The notes below the pieces were generated by a model. It was not told the origin of the DNA. It did not search any database and saw only the letters and a list, made by a program, of their open reading frames with translations. A program made the position numbers and the translations under genes. A stretch of 20,628 nt of DNA, from positions 1 through 20,628 of the forward strand of contig JAKQBV010000553.1 in the NCBI GenBank assembly GCA_029573925.1, given 5' to 3'. The stretch comes from a bacterium. Lineage in GTDB: Bacteria > UBP15 > UBA6099. Shown piece after piece: positions 1 through 8,158 of this stretch. Numbering within the stretch: the stretch's first letter is position 1; every line of letters begins with the position of its first letter.

Positions 1-2
1 AG

Positions 3-1124
3 CCGGGCATCTACGGGCCGGACCTCGAAGCGCAGCTAAACGCTACCAAGACAAAGAGCGCGCCGGGCGGCTACACGTGTTGCCATTTTCCGCAGTCGTT
101 CGAATTTTCGACGGTGGGCGGGTGGATAGCCGCGAGGGGAGCCGGACAGCAGTCAACCGGATACGGGAAGGCGGAAGACCTAGTGATATCGCAGAGGTGG
201 GTGACGCCCGCCGGGCTTGTGGCCACTCCGCCGTATCCCCGCGCGTCCGTCGGCCCCGACCTCGACCAGATATTCCTCGGATGCGAGGGCGTGTTCGGAG
301 TCATGACTGAAGCGACCATCAAAATTCGCAAGTTCCGGCCCGAAAACAGGCAATATTTCTCATTCATCTTCAAGACGTGGGACGACGCGGTGTCCGCGTG
401 CAGGGAGATAATGCAGGGCGAGTTCGGGTTCCCGTCCGCGTTGAGGATTTCAGACCCGGAGGAGACAAGCATCGGTCTTAAGCTGCATCACATTGAGGGC
501 AGTCCGGTGGATTCGCTTCTGAAGATGCTCGGATACAAGGACATGAGCCGATGTCTGTTGCTCGGCTCTACGGAGGGCGACGCCGACGCGGGGGCGCTGA
601 TTAAAAAGAAGGCTAAAGCCATCGGCTCAAAATACGGCGGGTTCTTCCTCGGCTCCAAAGCCGTGAAGTCATGGTGGAAGGGCAGGTATTCCGACCCATA
701 CATGCGCGAAGACCTCATGGATATACAGGTGATGACGGACACGTTGGAAACATCGGTGACATGGTCGAACCTGATGGACGTTTGGAAGGGCGTGCGGGAA
801 GTTGTCAAAGCGCGTCCCCACACCGCCTGCATGGTCCACGCCTCCCATTTCTACGAAAACGGAACCAACCTTTATTTCATTTTCTTGTCCCGGATGGTTC
901 TGGGCGACGAGTACAACGACTATCTCGATTACCAGAAGAAAATAATCGACGCGATAAAGAAGAACGGAGGGTCGCTCAGCCACCATCATGGAGTGGGCAG
1001 GATGCTTGCGCCGTGGATGCCGCAGCAGTCGGGCGATACCGGGCTTGAAATATTCAGGGCGATTAAGCAGCGGCTGGACCCGAACAACATCATGAATCCG
1101 GGCGGAACGCTAGGATTGGATTAG
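3..1124 (+). CDS. FAD-linked oxidase, alkyldihydroxyacetonephosphate synthase-like (5' end outside window)
   Basis: The reading frame is open from base 3, so the gene begins before the window; 373 residues are visible. The first visible residues (PGIYGPDLEAQL, then HFPQSFEFSTVGGW and RGAGQQSTGYG) are the FAD-binding half of the vanillyl-alcohol-oxidase/alkylglycerone-phosphate-synthase family, and the HHHGVGR motif near residue 335 is the C-terminal signature of that family. In eukaryotes the relative makes ether lipids; bacterial relatives are flavoprotein oxidoreductases, often of unknown substrate, and some take part in electron transfer. An internal ATG at 114 would cut through the FAD domain, so it is not the start. 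No partner gene is visible. The family call is firm, the substrate is unknown. Confidence 0.88.
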   Translation, partial: PGIYGPDLEAQLNATKTKSAPGGYTCCHFPQSFEFSTVGGWIAARGAGQQSTGYGKAEDLVISQRWVTPAGLVATPPYPRASVGPDLDQIFLGCEGVFGVMTEATIKIRKFRPENRQYFSFIFKTWDDAVSACREIMQGEFGFPSALRISDPEETSIGLKLHHIEGSPVDSLLKMLGYKDMSRCLLLGSTEGDADAGALIKKKAKAIGSKYGGFFLGSKAVKSWWKGRYSDPYMREDLMDIQVMTDTLETSVTWSNLMDVWKGVREVVKARPHTACMVHASHFYENGTNLYFIFLSRMVLGDEYNDYLDYQKKIIDAIKKNGGSLSHHHGVGRMLAPWMPQQSGDTGLEIFRAIKQRLDPNNIMNPGGTLGLD

Positions 1125-1160
1125 CCGCGTCGAGCGTAGCGTCAGCCGAAGCATTCCGGG

Positions 1161-1189
1161 TTGAAACATCTCCTGTTTGCGGATATATT
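1161..1189 (+). promoter_or_regulatory. Putative sigma-70-type promoter for the rhodanese-redoxin gene
   Basis: TTGAAA (1161-1166) and TATATT (1184-1189) are separated by 17 bases, and transcription would start about 30 bases before the ATG at 1225. Pattern match only. Confidence 0.5.
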
Positions 1190-1224
1190 GATTGATGTTT
1201 GCATGATGCCTGAGGGAGAAACAA

Positions 1225-2628
1225 ATGACAAAAAAAACAAGGATGCTATTCAACATAGCGGCGGCGCTCGCTGCGGTTTTGTTCACAGCGTCCTCGCTCG
1301 CCGCAGAGCCGAAACCGTACAGGGAAGTCGGCGTTGAGGAATTCATCGACCTGATGGAGAGCAGGCCGGAAATCCTGCTTCTGGACGTGAGGCTGGCCAA
1401 TCAGCGAGAGGCGTTCAGGCTCAAGAATTCCATCGGAATCCCTGTCGAATCGCTCGAAAGCCGAGTGGGCGATCTTGACCTCGGCAAGACCATTATCGTT
1501 TTCTGTAGAACCAATAACAGGATGCAGGAAGCGGTGAAGATTCTTGCGCCGAGGAACCCGGCGGAGCTTATCGGCTTCAACGGCGGCATGGATGCGGTTC
1601 TCAGGTTTCTGACCTATGAGAAGCAGACTTTGGACTCCACGCCGGAAAAGAAGAAATACTACGACGCGTTGCGAAAACGTATGGAGTCGTCAATGGCGAT
1701 GATAGGGCTGACGATGCCGGAAGCGAAGCTGACGGACAGCGCCGGCAAGGTTGTTTACACGTCGTCATTTGCGGGCAAACCCGCCGTGTTCGCGTTCTTC
1801 TATGCGCCGGAGGCCGAGCAGTATGAATCGACAATGGAGGCGGTGGCGGAGTTCGGCAAAACCGCTCCGGGCGTTCGGTTCATCCCTATAGCAGTCGCCG
1901 AAGACGAAGCGAGCGCGCAAAGTCTCGCGGCAAAGCATGCGGCGGCAAATAAAGGAGTTCCGCTGTATTTCGACCTTGGCGCGCCCGCCGCCGCAATGAT
2001 GGGAATACAGTCTCTGCCGTATCACATGATAACTGACGCGCAAGGGGTTTTGAGGGTGGACGGGGCGGCGACCGCGTCCGGCCCGCTGGAAAACTATCGA
2101 GAAGCAACGCTCCTCGGATTGGCTCAAACTGTCGCCGGCGGCGGAATCCCAGCGTTCCCGGTGTCGGAGATGGAACTCTCCGCACAGAAGCAGGACAGGC
2201 TAGTGGGACATCCCGCGCCGGATTTCTCTCTGCCCGACCTTAAAGGCGAGAAACACAGCCTTAACGAGCTTGCGGCAAAAGAGGGCGCTCAGTTGATATT
2301 CGGGACCCTCGGTTGCCCGTACACCGTCAAGCACCTCGTAGCCGCCGCCCAATGCGGCAAGGCGTCGGACGCCCCCGGCGGATTCAAAATCATCGCCGTG
2401 TTGCCGGGAAACAACCCGCAGGACGCGGAACAGGCGAAAGTATTTGCGGCCCAGAACAATATAGATTATACGATGCTGATAGACGCGACCGGAGAAAGTT
2501 TCAGGGCGTACGCGATTTCATCCGTGCCGGTATGGTGGGTCATCGGGGCGGACGGGATAGTGAAAAAGAAGCAGATTGGTTTTTCAGACAATGCGTGTGT
2601 GGCTACGGCGCAGGCGCTAGGCAAGTAA
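1225..2628 (+). CDS. Exported rhodanese plus double thioredoxin-fold (redoxin) protein
   Basis: The 467-residue protein starts with a Sec signal peptide (about residues 1-27, cleavage after SSLAA). Residues about 33-130 form a rhodanese domain with active-site loop CRTNNR (Cys94), which in this family carries sulfur as a persulfide. Residues about 158-300 look like a redoxin/AhpC-TSA fold with no cysteine in the usual active-site position. Residues about 327-467 form a second redoxin fold (VGHPAPDFSLPDL) with one cysteine in TLGCPYT (Cys364) instead of a CxxC pair, and a cis-proline region at SSVPVWW. It is therefore probably a periplasmic sulfur or thiol-handling protein. The start is supported by a GAGGGA ribosome site and an upstream promoter. 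The domain calls are inferred from motifs; the physiological substrate is unknown. Confidence 0.78.
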   Translation: MTKKTRMLFNIAAALAAVLFTASSLAAEPKPYREVGVEEFIDLMESRPEILLLDVRLANQREAFRLKNSIGIPVESLESRVGDLDLGKTIIVFCRTNNRMQEAVKILAPRNPAELIGFNGGMDAVLRFLTYEKQTLDSTPEKKKYYDALRKRMESSMAMIGLTMPEAKLTDSAGKVVYTSSFAGKPAVFAFFYAPEAEQYESTMEAVAEFGKTAPGVRFIPIAVAEDEASAQSLAAKHAAANKGVPLYFDLGAPAAAMMGIQSLPYHMITDAQGVLRVDGAATASGPLENYREATLLGLAQTVAGGGIPAFPVSEMELSAQKQDRLVGHPAPDFSLPDLKGEKHSLNELAAKEGAQLIFGTLGCPYTVKHLVAAAQCGKASDAPGGFKIIAVLPGNNPQDAEQAKVFAAQNNIDYTMLIDATGESFRAYAISSVPVWWVIGADGIVKKKQIGFSDNACVATAQALGK

Positions 2629-2664
2629 AAATGCGGCGCGCGCCGCGCCTTATCGGGAGATGAA

Positions 2665-3336
2665 ATGTCTTTAAACGACGATATGATAATAATACTGGAC
2701 GTGCCGCTGGGGATGGAGTCGGCCAGAATGCTTTCCCCCATCAGAGCGGACATCTCGCCGCTGGGACTGCTTATAGACAGGATGTCGAGGATAACACCCC
2801 CGAAAAACATATCGGTTCTTGTAAACATGGAGCCGGGAGGCAACCCGTACGGCAGATTCACCGCCATGCGGGGAGTGTTCCTGACAAGAGTGAAAGAGAC
2901 AGATAAACTGCACAGGCTGACAAGAGCCGCGTCGGGTCGGGGCGCGTCTTCTTTCGTCAGGGTAGACGCCCGCCACGTTTTCGCGGACCCCGACATCGTT
3001 CTGCAGTTGGGACAGTTGCGAGCGGAAAAGAAAGCGGCATTCGTAAAAATCGACGGCGCGCCGGCATGGCTCGCCGGAGAGGCTTTCGAGTTAAAAACCC
3101 TGCTCGACGCTTCAATCGCCGCAAAAGCTAACGGAGACGGCGACATCGATCCCGCCGACGCGCTTGCCAAACATGTGGAAGGATTCAAACCGACGTTGCT
3201 CAAGACGAGGATCCGAGGCAGATGGAAGGCGGAAAACATCGCGCTGGGCGACCCTCAGGGCGAACCGCATTTAATGGCCGCCTTGCGCTCCGCTCCCGAT
3301 CCGGTCTTCGTATCATACAAAGACTTCCTCGCCTGA
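2665..3336 (+). CDS. Cytidylyltransferase-like (SpsF/CMP-sugar synthetase fold) protein, possibly degenerate
   Basis: This 223-residue cytoplasmic protein has no perfect family signature. Its first 115 residues follow the order of SpsF/CMP-sugar nucleotidyltransferases: a hydrophobic first strand (MIIIL), RMLSPI, PLGLLIDRM, then VFLTRVKETDKLHRLTRAAS, GASSFVRVDARH and ADPDIVLQL, resembling the family pattern of a dLdR..A segment and a vRit-D-pl-dp segment. The usual nucleotide-binding segment (IIxARMxSxRLPGK) is not preserved: residues 8-26 lack the expected basic residues. The C-terminal half has no visible motif. It lies 36 bases after the exported redoxin gene and 28 before rdgB, so co-transcription is likely. 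A GGGAGA ribosome site precedes the ATG. The fold is an inference; activity may be lost or changed. Confidence 0.55.
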   Translation: MSLNDDMIIILDVPLGMESARMLSPIRADISPLGLLIDRMSRITPPKNISVLVNMEPGGNPYGRFTAMRGVFLTRVKETDKLHRLTRAASGRGASSFVRVDARHVFADPDIVLQLGQLRAEKKAAFVKIDGAPAWLAGEAFELKTLLDASIAAKANGDGDIDPADALAKHVEGFKPTLLKTRIRGRWKAENIALGDPQGEPHLMAALRSAPDPVFVSYKDFLA

Positions 3337-3364
3337 TCCGGCACGCGAAAGGAATCCCCGCCGA

Positions 3365-3967
3365 TTGAAATTCATACTCGCCTCTTTCAATGAAAACAAA
3401 GCCCGCGAGATCTCCCGCATAGCCGCGCCCGTAAGCGCCGTTTCCCTTTCATCTCTCGGCGTGACGCTGGACTTCGACGCCGTCGAGAACGGCTCGACAT
3501 ACGAGGAGAACGCGTTCAAGAAAGCCGCCGCCGCCGCCGGGCATGTCTCCGGCATAATAGCCGCGGACGATTCCGGACTCGAAGTGGAAGCTCTGGGAGG
3601 AGCGCCCGGCCTGATATCCGCCAGATACGGAGGCTCCGGCCTTACGGACGAACAGCGCTGTCTGCGTCTGCTCGAAGAAATGCGCGATATCCCCGACCAC
3701 GCCCGCGCCGCCCGCTTCGTCTGCGTCGTCGCCGTCATTTTCCCTGACGGCTCCCGCCGCGTGTTCACAGGCGAACAACGCGGCGTCATAACGCGGGAAC
3801 TTCGCGGTTCTCTCGGATTTGGCTACGACCCCGTCCTGTTCATACCCGAACTTGGCCGCACGGTGGCGGAGATTGACCCCGACACGAAAAACCGCGTCAG
3901 CCACCGCGCCATCGCGTTCACTAAATTCAAAGAATTCCTTCTCGAAAATAATTACGCGAAGAGTTAA
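3365..3967 (+). CDS. rdgB: XTP/dITP diphosphatase (HAM1/RdgB family)
   Basis: The 200-residue protein hydrolyses non-canonical purine triphosphates such as XTP and dITP to monophosphates and pyrophosphate, which keeps them out of DNA and RNA. The N-terminal LASFNENKAREI is the family's SxNxxKxxE signature, AADDSGLEVEALGG (residues 66-79) carries the catalytic acidic pair, and SLGFGYDPVLFIP plus NRVSHRAIA near the C terminus complete the nucleotide-binding set. Length is typical for the family. The start is TTG at 3365, preceded by AAAGGAA, because the conserved region begins directly there and no ATG gives a full domain. It is the last gene of a three-gene plus-strand run. Confidence 0.95.
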   Translation: MKFILASFNENKAREISRIAAPVSAVSLSSLGVTLDFDAVENGSTYEENAFKKAAAAAGHVSGIIAADDSGLEVEALGGAPGLISARYGGSGLTDEQRCLRLLEEMRDIPDHARAARFVCVVAVIFPDGSRRVFTGEQRGVITRELRGSLGFGYDPVLFIPELGRTVAEIDPDTKNRVSHRAIAFTKFKEFLLENNYAKS

Positions 3968-4036
3968 ATGAAAGGCCCGTCGGCTATTTGCTAAAAAGCA
4001 TCACGCGCAAAAGAAAAAACTTTGCGCGCGGCGCGC

Positions 4037-4082
4037 TTGGCAGCGGGTAGAATCATCTAATAATATGTATAATTATTATGAT
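4037..4082 (+). promoter_or_regulatory. AT-rich promoter region with overlapping dyad
   Basis: TTGGCA (4037-4042) lies 18 bases before TAATAT (4061-4066); a second -10-like TATAAT is at 4068-4073 without a good -35. The same stretch is a dyad: TAATAAT (4058-4064) and ATTATTA (4072-4078) around a 7-base centre, with outer ATCAT (4052-4056) and ATGAT (4078-4082). In a GC-rich setting this could be promoter and operator of the phosphoesterase pair. Pattern match only. A separate hairpin, CGCGCAAA/TTTGCGCG, occurs just upstream but has no T tract. Confidence 0.4.
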
Positions 4083-4117
4083 GCGGCGAGGCGGCGCGGA
4101 AACCGCGCGGAGGAAAA

Positions 4118-5137
4118 GTGAAAAACGATGAAAAACGAAACGGCTGCGGCATAAGCCGCAGAGAGTTCATAGCGGGAGCGGCGGCGCTAGGCGCGGCCGG
4201 CATGATGGGCGCGTTCGACGCGGCGTTCGCGGCGATGGCCCCCATTCCGGACGGCATTGCGCCGGAAGTCCCGACGGTCTTCCCGGCGAACAAAGGCAGG
4301 TTCCGCATACTCGCCGTCACTGATCTTCATTTCCATCTCAACCATCTTGTTGACATGCAAACCGTAAAAGAGGTCGGCGAGATGGTCGCCAAGTTCGAGC
4401 CGGATATCGTGATACCGACCGGGGATGTGTGGCATGAAAACCCGGAGGGCAGGGGATTGGAGTATTGCAGGTATTCCTGCGAGCAGTTTGCGAAGCTGAA
4501 GAAGCCGTGGGCGTACGTGTGGGGAAACCATGACAAGGCGGACGACTACGATAAGGCGCACAAGATGATACGAAACGCGCCGCATTCGCTGTACAGGGGC
4601 GACGCGGCGGACGGCAACTACCGGATTCGGGTGTCGGCGGCGGAAGGCGGCCCGGCTCTATGGAATCTGATTGTCCTGAATGATTCGAGAGGCGGAATGA
4701 GGCAGGAGCAACTGGACTGGCTGAAGGCTGAATCGACGGCCATCCGCGAAGAGACTCCCGCGCCGCCCCCCGCGTTTGCTTTCTTCCATATCCCTATCAG
4801 GCAATACGAAGACCTCGCCAAATCCGGCAAGGCCAAAGGCGTCAAATACGAAAATGTATGCCACGAGGAAGGAACGAGCGACGCGCTCGCGGCGTTCAGG
4901 GACTCTGGATTCCTAAAGGGCGTGTTCTGCGGACACGATCACGTGAACAATTACTTCGGCGAAATGGAAGGCGTTCGTCTTGAGTACGTCCGCTCGACAG
5001 GCCACGGCGGCTACGGCGCGAATCTTGTTCCCAAGGGCGGAACGGTAATCGATATGAATCTTGAAACCGGGGAGTTCAGAACCATCGTCGTGTTCGCAGA
5101 CGGGAAGACGTGGTCGCCGAAAAAACTGATCGGCTGA
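4118..5137 (+). CDS. Tat-exported calcineurin-like metallophosphoesterase, copy 1
   Basis: This 339-residue protein has a twin-arginine signal (SRREFIAG, residues 13-20, then a hydrophobic AAALGAAGMMGAF stretch), so it should be exported folded, probably with its metals already loaded. The catalytic domain shows all five metallophosphoesterase blocks in order: DLH (69-71), GD (102-103), GNHD (136-139), FFHIP (His224) and GHDH (272-275). Relatives hydrolyse phosphomonoesters or diesters using two metal ions; the substrate here cannot be read from sequence. The start is GTG at 4118, placed 4 bases after a strong GGAGGA ribosome site and giving a complete Tat signal; the ATG ten bases later is out of frame. 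The next gene is a close duplicate. Confidence 0.9.
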   Translation: MKNDEKRNGCGISRREFIAGAAALGAAGMMGAFDAAFAAMAPIPDGIAPEVPTVFPANKGRFRILAVTDLHFHLNHLVDMQTVKEVGEMVAKFEPDIVIPTGDVWHENPEGRGLEYCRYSCEQFAKLKKPWAYVWGNHDKADDYDKAHKMIRNAPHSLYRGDAADGNYRIRVSAAEGGPALWNLIVLNDSRGGMRQEQLDWLKAESTAIREETPAPPPAFAFFHIPIRQYEDLAKSGKAKGVKYENVCHEEGTSDALAAFRDSGFLKGVFCGHDHVNNYFGEMEGVRLEYVRSTGHGGYGANLVPKGGTVIDMNLETGEFRTIVVFADGKTWSPKKLIG

Positions 5138-5181
5138 CGCGCAAGCCGTCTCCGCGCGGCGGCGACAGCATCGGGAACTCA

Positions 5182-6201
5182 ATGAAAAAAGAAACCGGAC
5201 GGATAGTTGGCGGCATAAGCCGGAGAGAGTTTATAGCAGGAGCGGCGGCGCTGGGAGCGGCTTGTATGATGGGCGCGTTCGACGCGGCGCTCGCGGCGAT
5301 GGCTCCCATCCCGGACGGCGCGCTGCCGGAAGCCCCGACTGTCTTCCCGGCGAACAAGTACAGGTTCCGCATACTCGCGGTTGCCGACCTTCATTTTCAC
5401 CTCAATCACGCGGTGGACGCGCGCACTGTCGGCGATATCCGAGCGATGATTTCCAAGTTCGAGCCGGACATCGTGACGGCGCTGGGGGACGTGTGGCATG
5501 AGAACCCGGAGGGCAGGGGATTGGAGCGTTGCGCGTATGCCTGTGAACAGTTCGCGCAGATGGAAACGCCATGGGCGTTCGTGTGGGGAAACCACGACAA
5601 GGCGGACGACTACGACGAAGCGCACAGGATGATACGAAACGCGACGCATTCGCTGTACCGGGGCGACGCGGCGGACGGAAACTACCGGATTCGCGTAGCG
5701 GCGGCGGAAGGCGGCCCGGCCCTATGGAACCTGATTATTCTGAACGATTCGAGAGGCGGAATGAGGCAGGAGCAGATAGATTGGTTCAACGCAGAAGCGG
5801 CGGCCATCCGAGCGGAAACTCCCGCTACGCCTCCCGCGTTCGCTTTCTTCCACATCCCTCTCCCGCAGCACGACGATGTTGCTAAATCAGGAAACGCGAA
5901 AGGCGTGAAGCTCGAAGAAGTCTGCCACGAGGGAGGCTCCCGCGACGCGCTCGGCGCGTTCCGCGATGCAGGTTTCGTCAAAGCCGCGTTCTGCGGACAC
6001 GACCATCTGAATGACTATTATGGGGAAATGGACGAAATCCGCCTTCAGTATGCGCGCTCCACGGGCTATGAAGGCGCTGAAGACATTCTTGTTCCCAAAG
6101 GCGGAATGGTCATAGACATGAACCTTGAAACCGGAGCGTTCAGGACGGCCACAGCGTTTGCCAACGGAAAAACATGGACGCCGAAGAAGTTCCTCGATTG
6201 A
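5182..6201 (+). CDS. Tat-exported calcineurin-like metallophosphoesterase, copy 2
   Basis: A second 339-residue metallophosphoesterase, 44 bases after the first and of identical length, with the same Tat motif at the same residues (SRREFIAG, 13-20) and the same catalytic blocks (DLHFH, GDVWHEN, GNHDKADD, FFHIP, GHDH). Long stretches match copy 1 almost residue for residue (for example the DAADGNYRIRV and NDSRGGMRQEQ regions), so this is a tandem duplication. Differences cluster around residues 75-100, 228-250 and 285-305, which could alter the substrate pocket. The frame is open from a GTG at 5110 inside copy 1, but that adds an unrelated leader before the Tat signal; ATG 5182, with a modest GGGA site, is preferred. 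The pair is probably co-transcribed. Confidence 0.88.
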   Translation: MKKETGRIVGGISRREFIAGAAALGAACMMGAFDAALAAMAPIPDGALPEAPTVFPANKYRFRILAVADLHFHLNHAVDARTVGDIRAMISKFEPDIVTALGDVWHENPEGRGLERCAYACEQFAQMETPWAFVWGNHDKADDYDEAHRMIRNATHSLYRGDAADGNYRIRVAAAEGGPALWNLIILNDSRGGMRQEQIDWFNAEAAAIRAETPATPPAFAFFHIPLPQHDDVAKSGNAKGVKLEEVCHEGGSRDALGAFRDAGFVKAAFCGHDHLNDYYGEMDEIRLQYARSTGYEGAEDILVPKGGMVIDMNLETGAFRTATAFANGKTWTPKKFLD

Positions 6202-6222
6202 GTCGGCCCTAAAGCGGGCGGG

Positions 6223-7179
6223 TCAGTCGCGGCGAAGTATGCGTGTGGCGTCTGCTACCATCGACTCGAACACCGTTTTGACAGGAAGGATTTCCTTGCA
6301 GATGCCGACGGCTTGGCCGGTGGCTATCACGCCCGCGTCCAGCTTGCCCTGCTCGAACATGACGCGCGCCTTGTCGCCTCCGGCGACGGATATCAGTTCT
6401 GCGAGTGAAGCGTTGCGGTTGTCCATCTCGACGAGTTTAGCCGCCGGCTCGTTGCGCCAGACCCGGTGCGCGGAGTTGACGCACTTCATGACGACTTCGG
6501 TGTCCGTCTCGCTTGCGGAAGCGAGCGCGGCCTTGATGTTCGGATGAATCGGGCATTCCTCGGTTAGCAGCAGCCGAGTGCCGACGATGGCCGCCTCGGC
6601 TCCGAGGGCAAGCATCGCAGCCAATCCTCGTCCGTCCGCCACCCCGCCGCCGCCTATCACCGGCGCGCTCACAGCGTCCACTACCGCCGGAACCAGCGCG
6701 AACGTCCCAAGTCCCAGATTTCCCACAGCTCCGCCGTTCTCGAATCCAACCACTGTCACTATGTCCGCCCCGATCGACACCGCCTTGCGCGCGTATTTGG
6801 CTCCGACGCATTTGTGGATCAACACGCAGCCCGCCTCTTTAAGCGGCGGATACAGCTCCGTCGGGGCCTTGTGTCCGGACGTCTCCACTATCTTCACGCC
6901 CTCGTCCAGCAGGACTTCGATGTAGTCTTCGTTGTTTATCGGCCTCATCGCCGGGAACAGGTTCAGGTTGACCGCGAACGGTTTGGACGTGAGCGATTTA
7001 ATCTTTTGCAGCGCGTCCCTGAACTCGTCTTTTGAGTGGTAGATTGCGGAAGCGAGAATGCCGAGACCGCCCGCCTCGCTTATCGCCGCGGTGAACTCGG
7101 CTTTTGATATCCACATCATCGTTCCGCCGACTATCGGGTGTTCGATGCCCAGCATTTCCGTGACTTTTGTTTTCAGCAT
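6223..7179 (-). CDS. Nitronate monooxygenase/FabK-family flavoprotein with altered active-site motif
   Basis: The 318-residue protein is an FMN-binding TIM barrel of the nitronate monooxygenase (2-nitropropane dioxygenase) and enoyl-ACP reductase II family. Visible motifs are IEHPIVGGTMMWIS at the N terminus, SEAGGLGILAS (35-44), PFAVNLNLF (68-75), the phosphate-binding PVIGGGGVADGRG (173-185) and ALGAEAAIVGTRLL (191-204). The segment that normally reads EAGGH is ENGGA here (residues 147-151), so the usual catalytic histidine is alanine. The chemistry may therefore differ from nitronate oxidation. The start ATG at 7179 has a GGAGG site at 5-base spacing; an upstream in-frame start adds only an unconserved leader. 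It converges on the phosphoesterase pair with 21 bases between stops. Confidence 0.85.
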   Translation of the reverse strand: MLKTKVTEMLGIEHPIVGGTMMWISKAEFTAAISEAGGLGILASAIYHSKDEFRDALQKIKSLTSKPFAVNLNLFPAMRPINNEDYIEVLLDEGVKIVETSGHKAPTELYPPLKEAGCVLIHKCVGAKYARKAVSIGADIVTVVGFENGGAVGNLGLGTFALVPAVVDAVSAPVIGGGGVADGRGLAAMLALGAEAAIVGTRLLLTEECPIHPNIKAALASASETDTEVVMKCVNSAHRVWRNEPAAKLVEMDNRNASLAELISVAGGDKARVMFEQGKLDAGVIATGQAVGICKEILPVKTVFESMVADATRILRRD

Positions 7180-7266
7180 TCGCGCCTCCGCGTTTTTTGG
7201 GAACGAGCGGCGTTCCCCGCCCGCAGTCAAAACTAATCGCCGCCGAATAATGACGGCGAATCCGGC

Positions 7267-8124
7267 TTAAAAATCCTTCTCCGTCAGTTTGTTCACTTCG
7301 AGGTCCGCGAACGTGTTCCGCCAATGGAACTTGCCGCCCACGAACTCTTCGATTTTCAACAGCCAGAAATTTTCCTTGTCGATGAAATAGTCGTTGTGAG
7401 AGTTGCGCTGTTTTTCTATGCCGAGCATGTCTTTCCAGATTATAGCCTCGATGGGGCCGGGCACGGAGTATTTAGCGAAAGGCGGCTTAACGCGGTTGAA
7501 CTTAGGGCGTTTCTCCCAATCGAAGGTGTAGCGTATGACGTAGCAGGGTCGGCCCATGACCTCGGCGTCCGGCTGCCGGGAAAGCTCCGCGTTGCCTTTG
7601 TAATACTGCATATAGAGCAGGGCCACCGTCCAGTTGGCCGTCAGCGCCCCGCCAGCGTCGTCGTCTTTTACGCTTCTCTTTATCGCCACTGGCGATATCT
7701 TAGGTTTAGCCCACCAGTCCTCTTTCACCTTGTCCGACCTGTACGTTATAAGCGTTCCCCAAATTATGCTTGGCGTGAAGTCCGACTTGATGACCTTCAT
7801 TTGCTGAAGGTAAGGCTTCTTGAACTTGATCTCGTACTTTCCGCGGACGAGTTTGGCTTTTTTCTCTACTTCGTTCGTGACTCCGGCCTTTTTCGCCATG
7901 CTCTCGTAGTTGCCGGTCATTTCCTTCTGCCTGTCCTTCGTGAAAGTGTCCATGCCCTCGGCAAGCCAAGTGTAGCTGTGGCTGTCCACCGTGTCATAAG
8001 TCTTTAGAAGCTTGTCTAGAATCTGCTGCGCCGACAGGTCGCCCTTCTGGCACAACGCGCGGCCCGGAAACAGCAGCAACGCCGCCGCCAGCGCCGCAAA
8101 CACCGCGTATCTCGCTCTTTTCAT
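7267..8124 (-). CDS. Exported LolA/DUF1571-like protein
   Basis: The 285-residue protein begins with a Sec signal peptide (RYAVFAALAAALLLFPGRA, cleavage near ALC-QK). The cysteine there does not sit in a proper lipobox, so I do not call it a lipoprotein. The mature part has an N-terminal helix (SAQQILDKLLKTYDTVDSHSYTW) followed by strand-rich sequence with a repeated pattern of charged and aromatic residues, matching the layout of outer-membrane-lipoprotein-sorting (LolA-fold) and DUF1571 proteins. Such proteins bind lipid or lipoprotein acyl chains; that role is only inferred. ATG 8124 is chosen because it follows GGAGGTGGG and lies downstream of a good promoter at 8159-8187, which excludes an earlier ATG at 8160. 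Confidence 0.65.
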   Translation of the reverse strand: MKRARYAVFAALAAALLLFPGRALCQKGDLSAQQILDKLLKTYDTVDSHSYTWLAEGMDTFTKDRQKEMTGNYESMAKKAGVTNEVEKKAKLVRGKYEIKFKKPYLQQMKVIKSDFTPSIIWGTLITYRSDKVKEDWWAKPKISPVAIKRSVKDDDAGGALTANWTVALLYMQYYKGNAELSRQPDAEVMGRPCYVIRYTFDWEKRPKFNRVKPPFAKYSVPGPIEAIIWKDMLGIEKQRNSHNDYFIDKENFWLLKIEEFVGGKFHWRNTFADLEVNKLTEKDF

Positions 8125-8158
8125 ATCCGCCCACCTCCATAGATGTCGCACGTCGAAC

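Noticed and set aside
5110..5181. GTG at 5110 as the start of the second phosphoesterase
   Set aside because: It would overlap the end of copy 1 and place 24 unconserved residues before the Tat signal; ATG 5182 gives the same length as copy 1.
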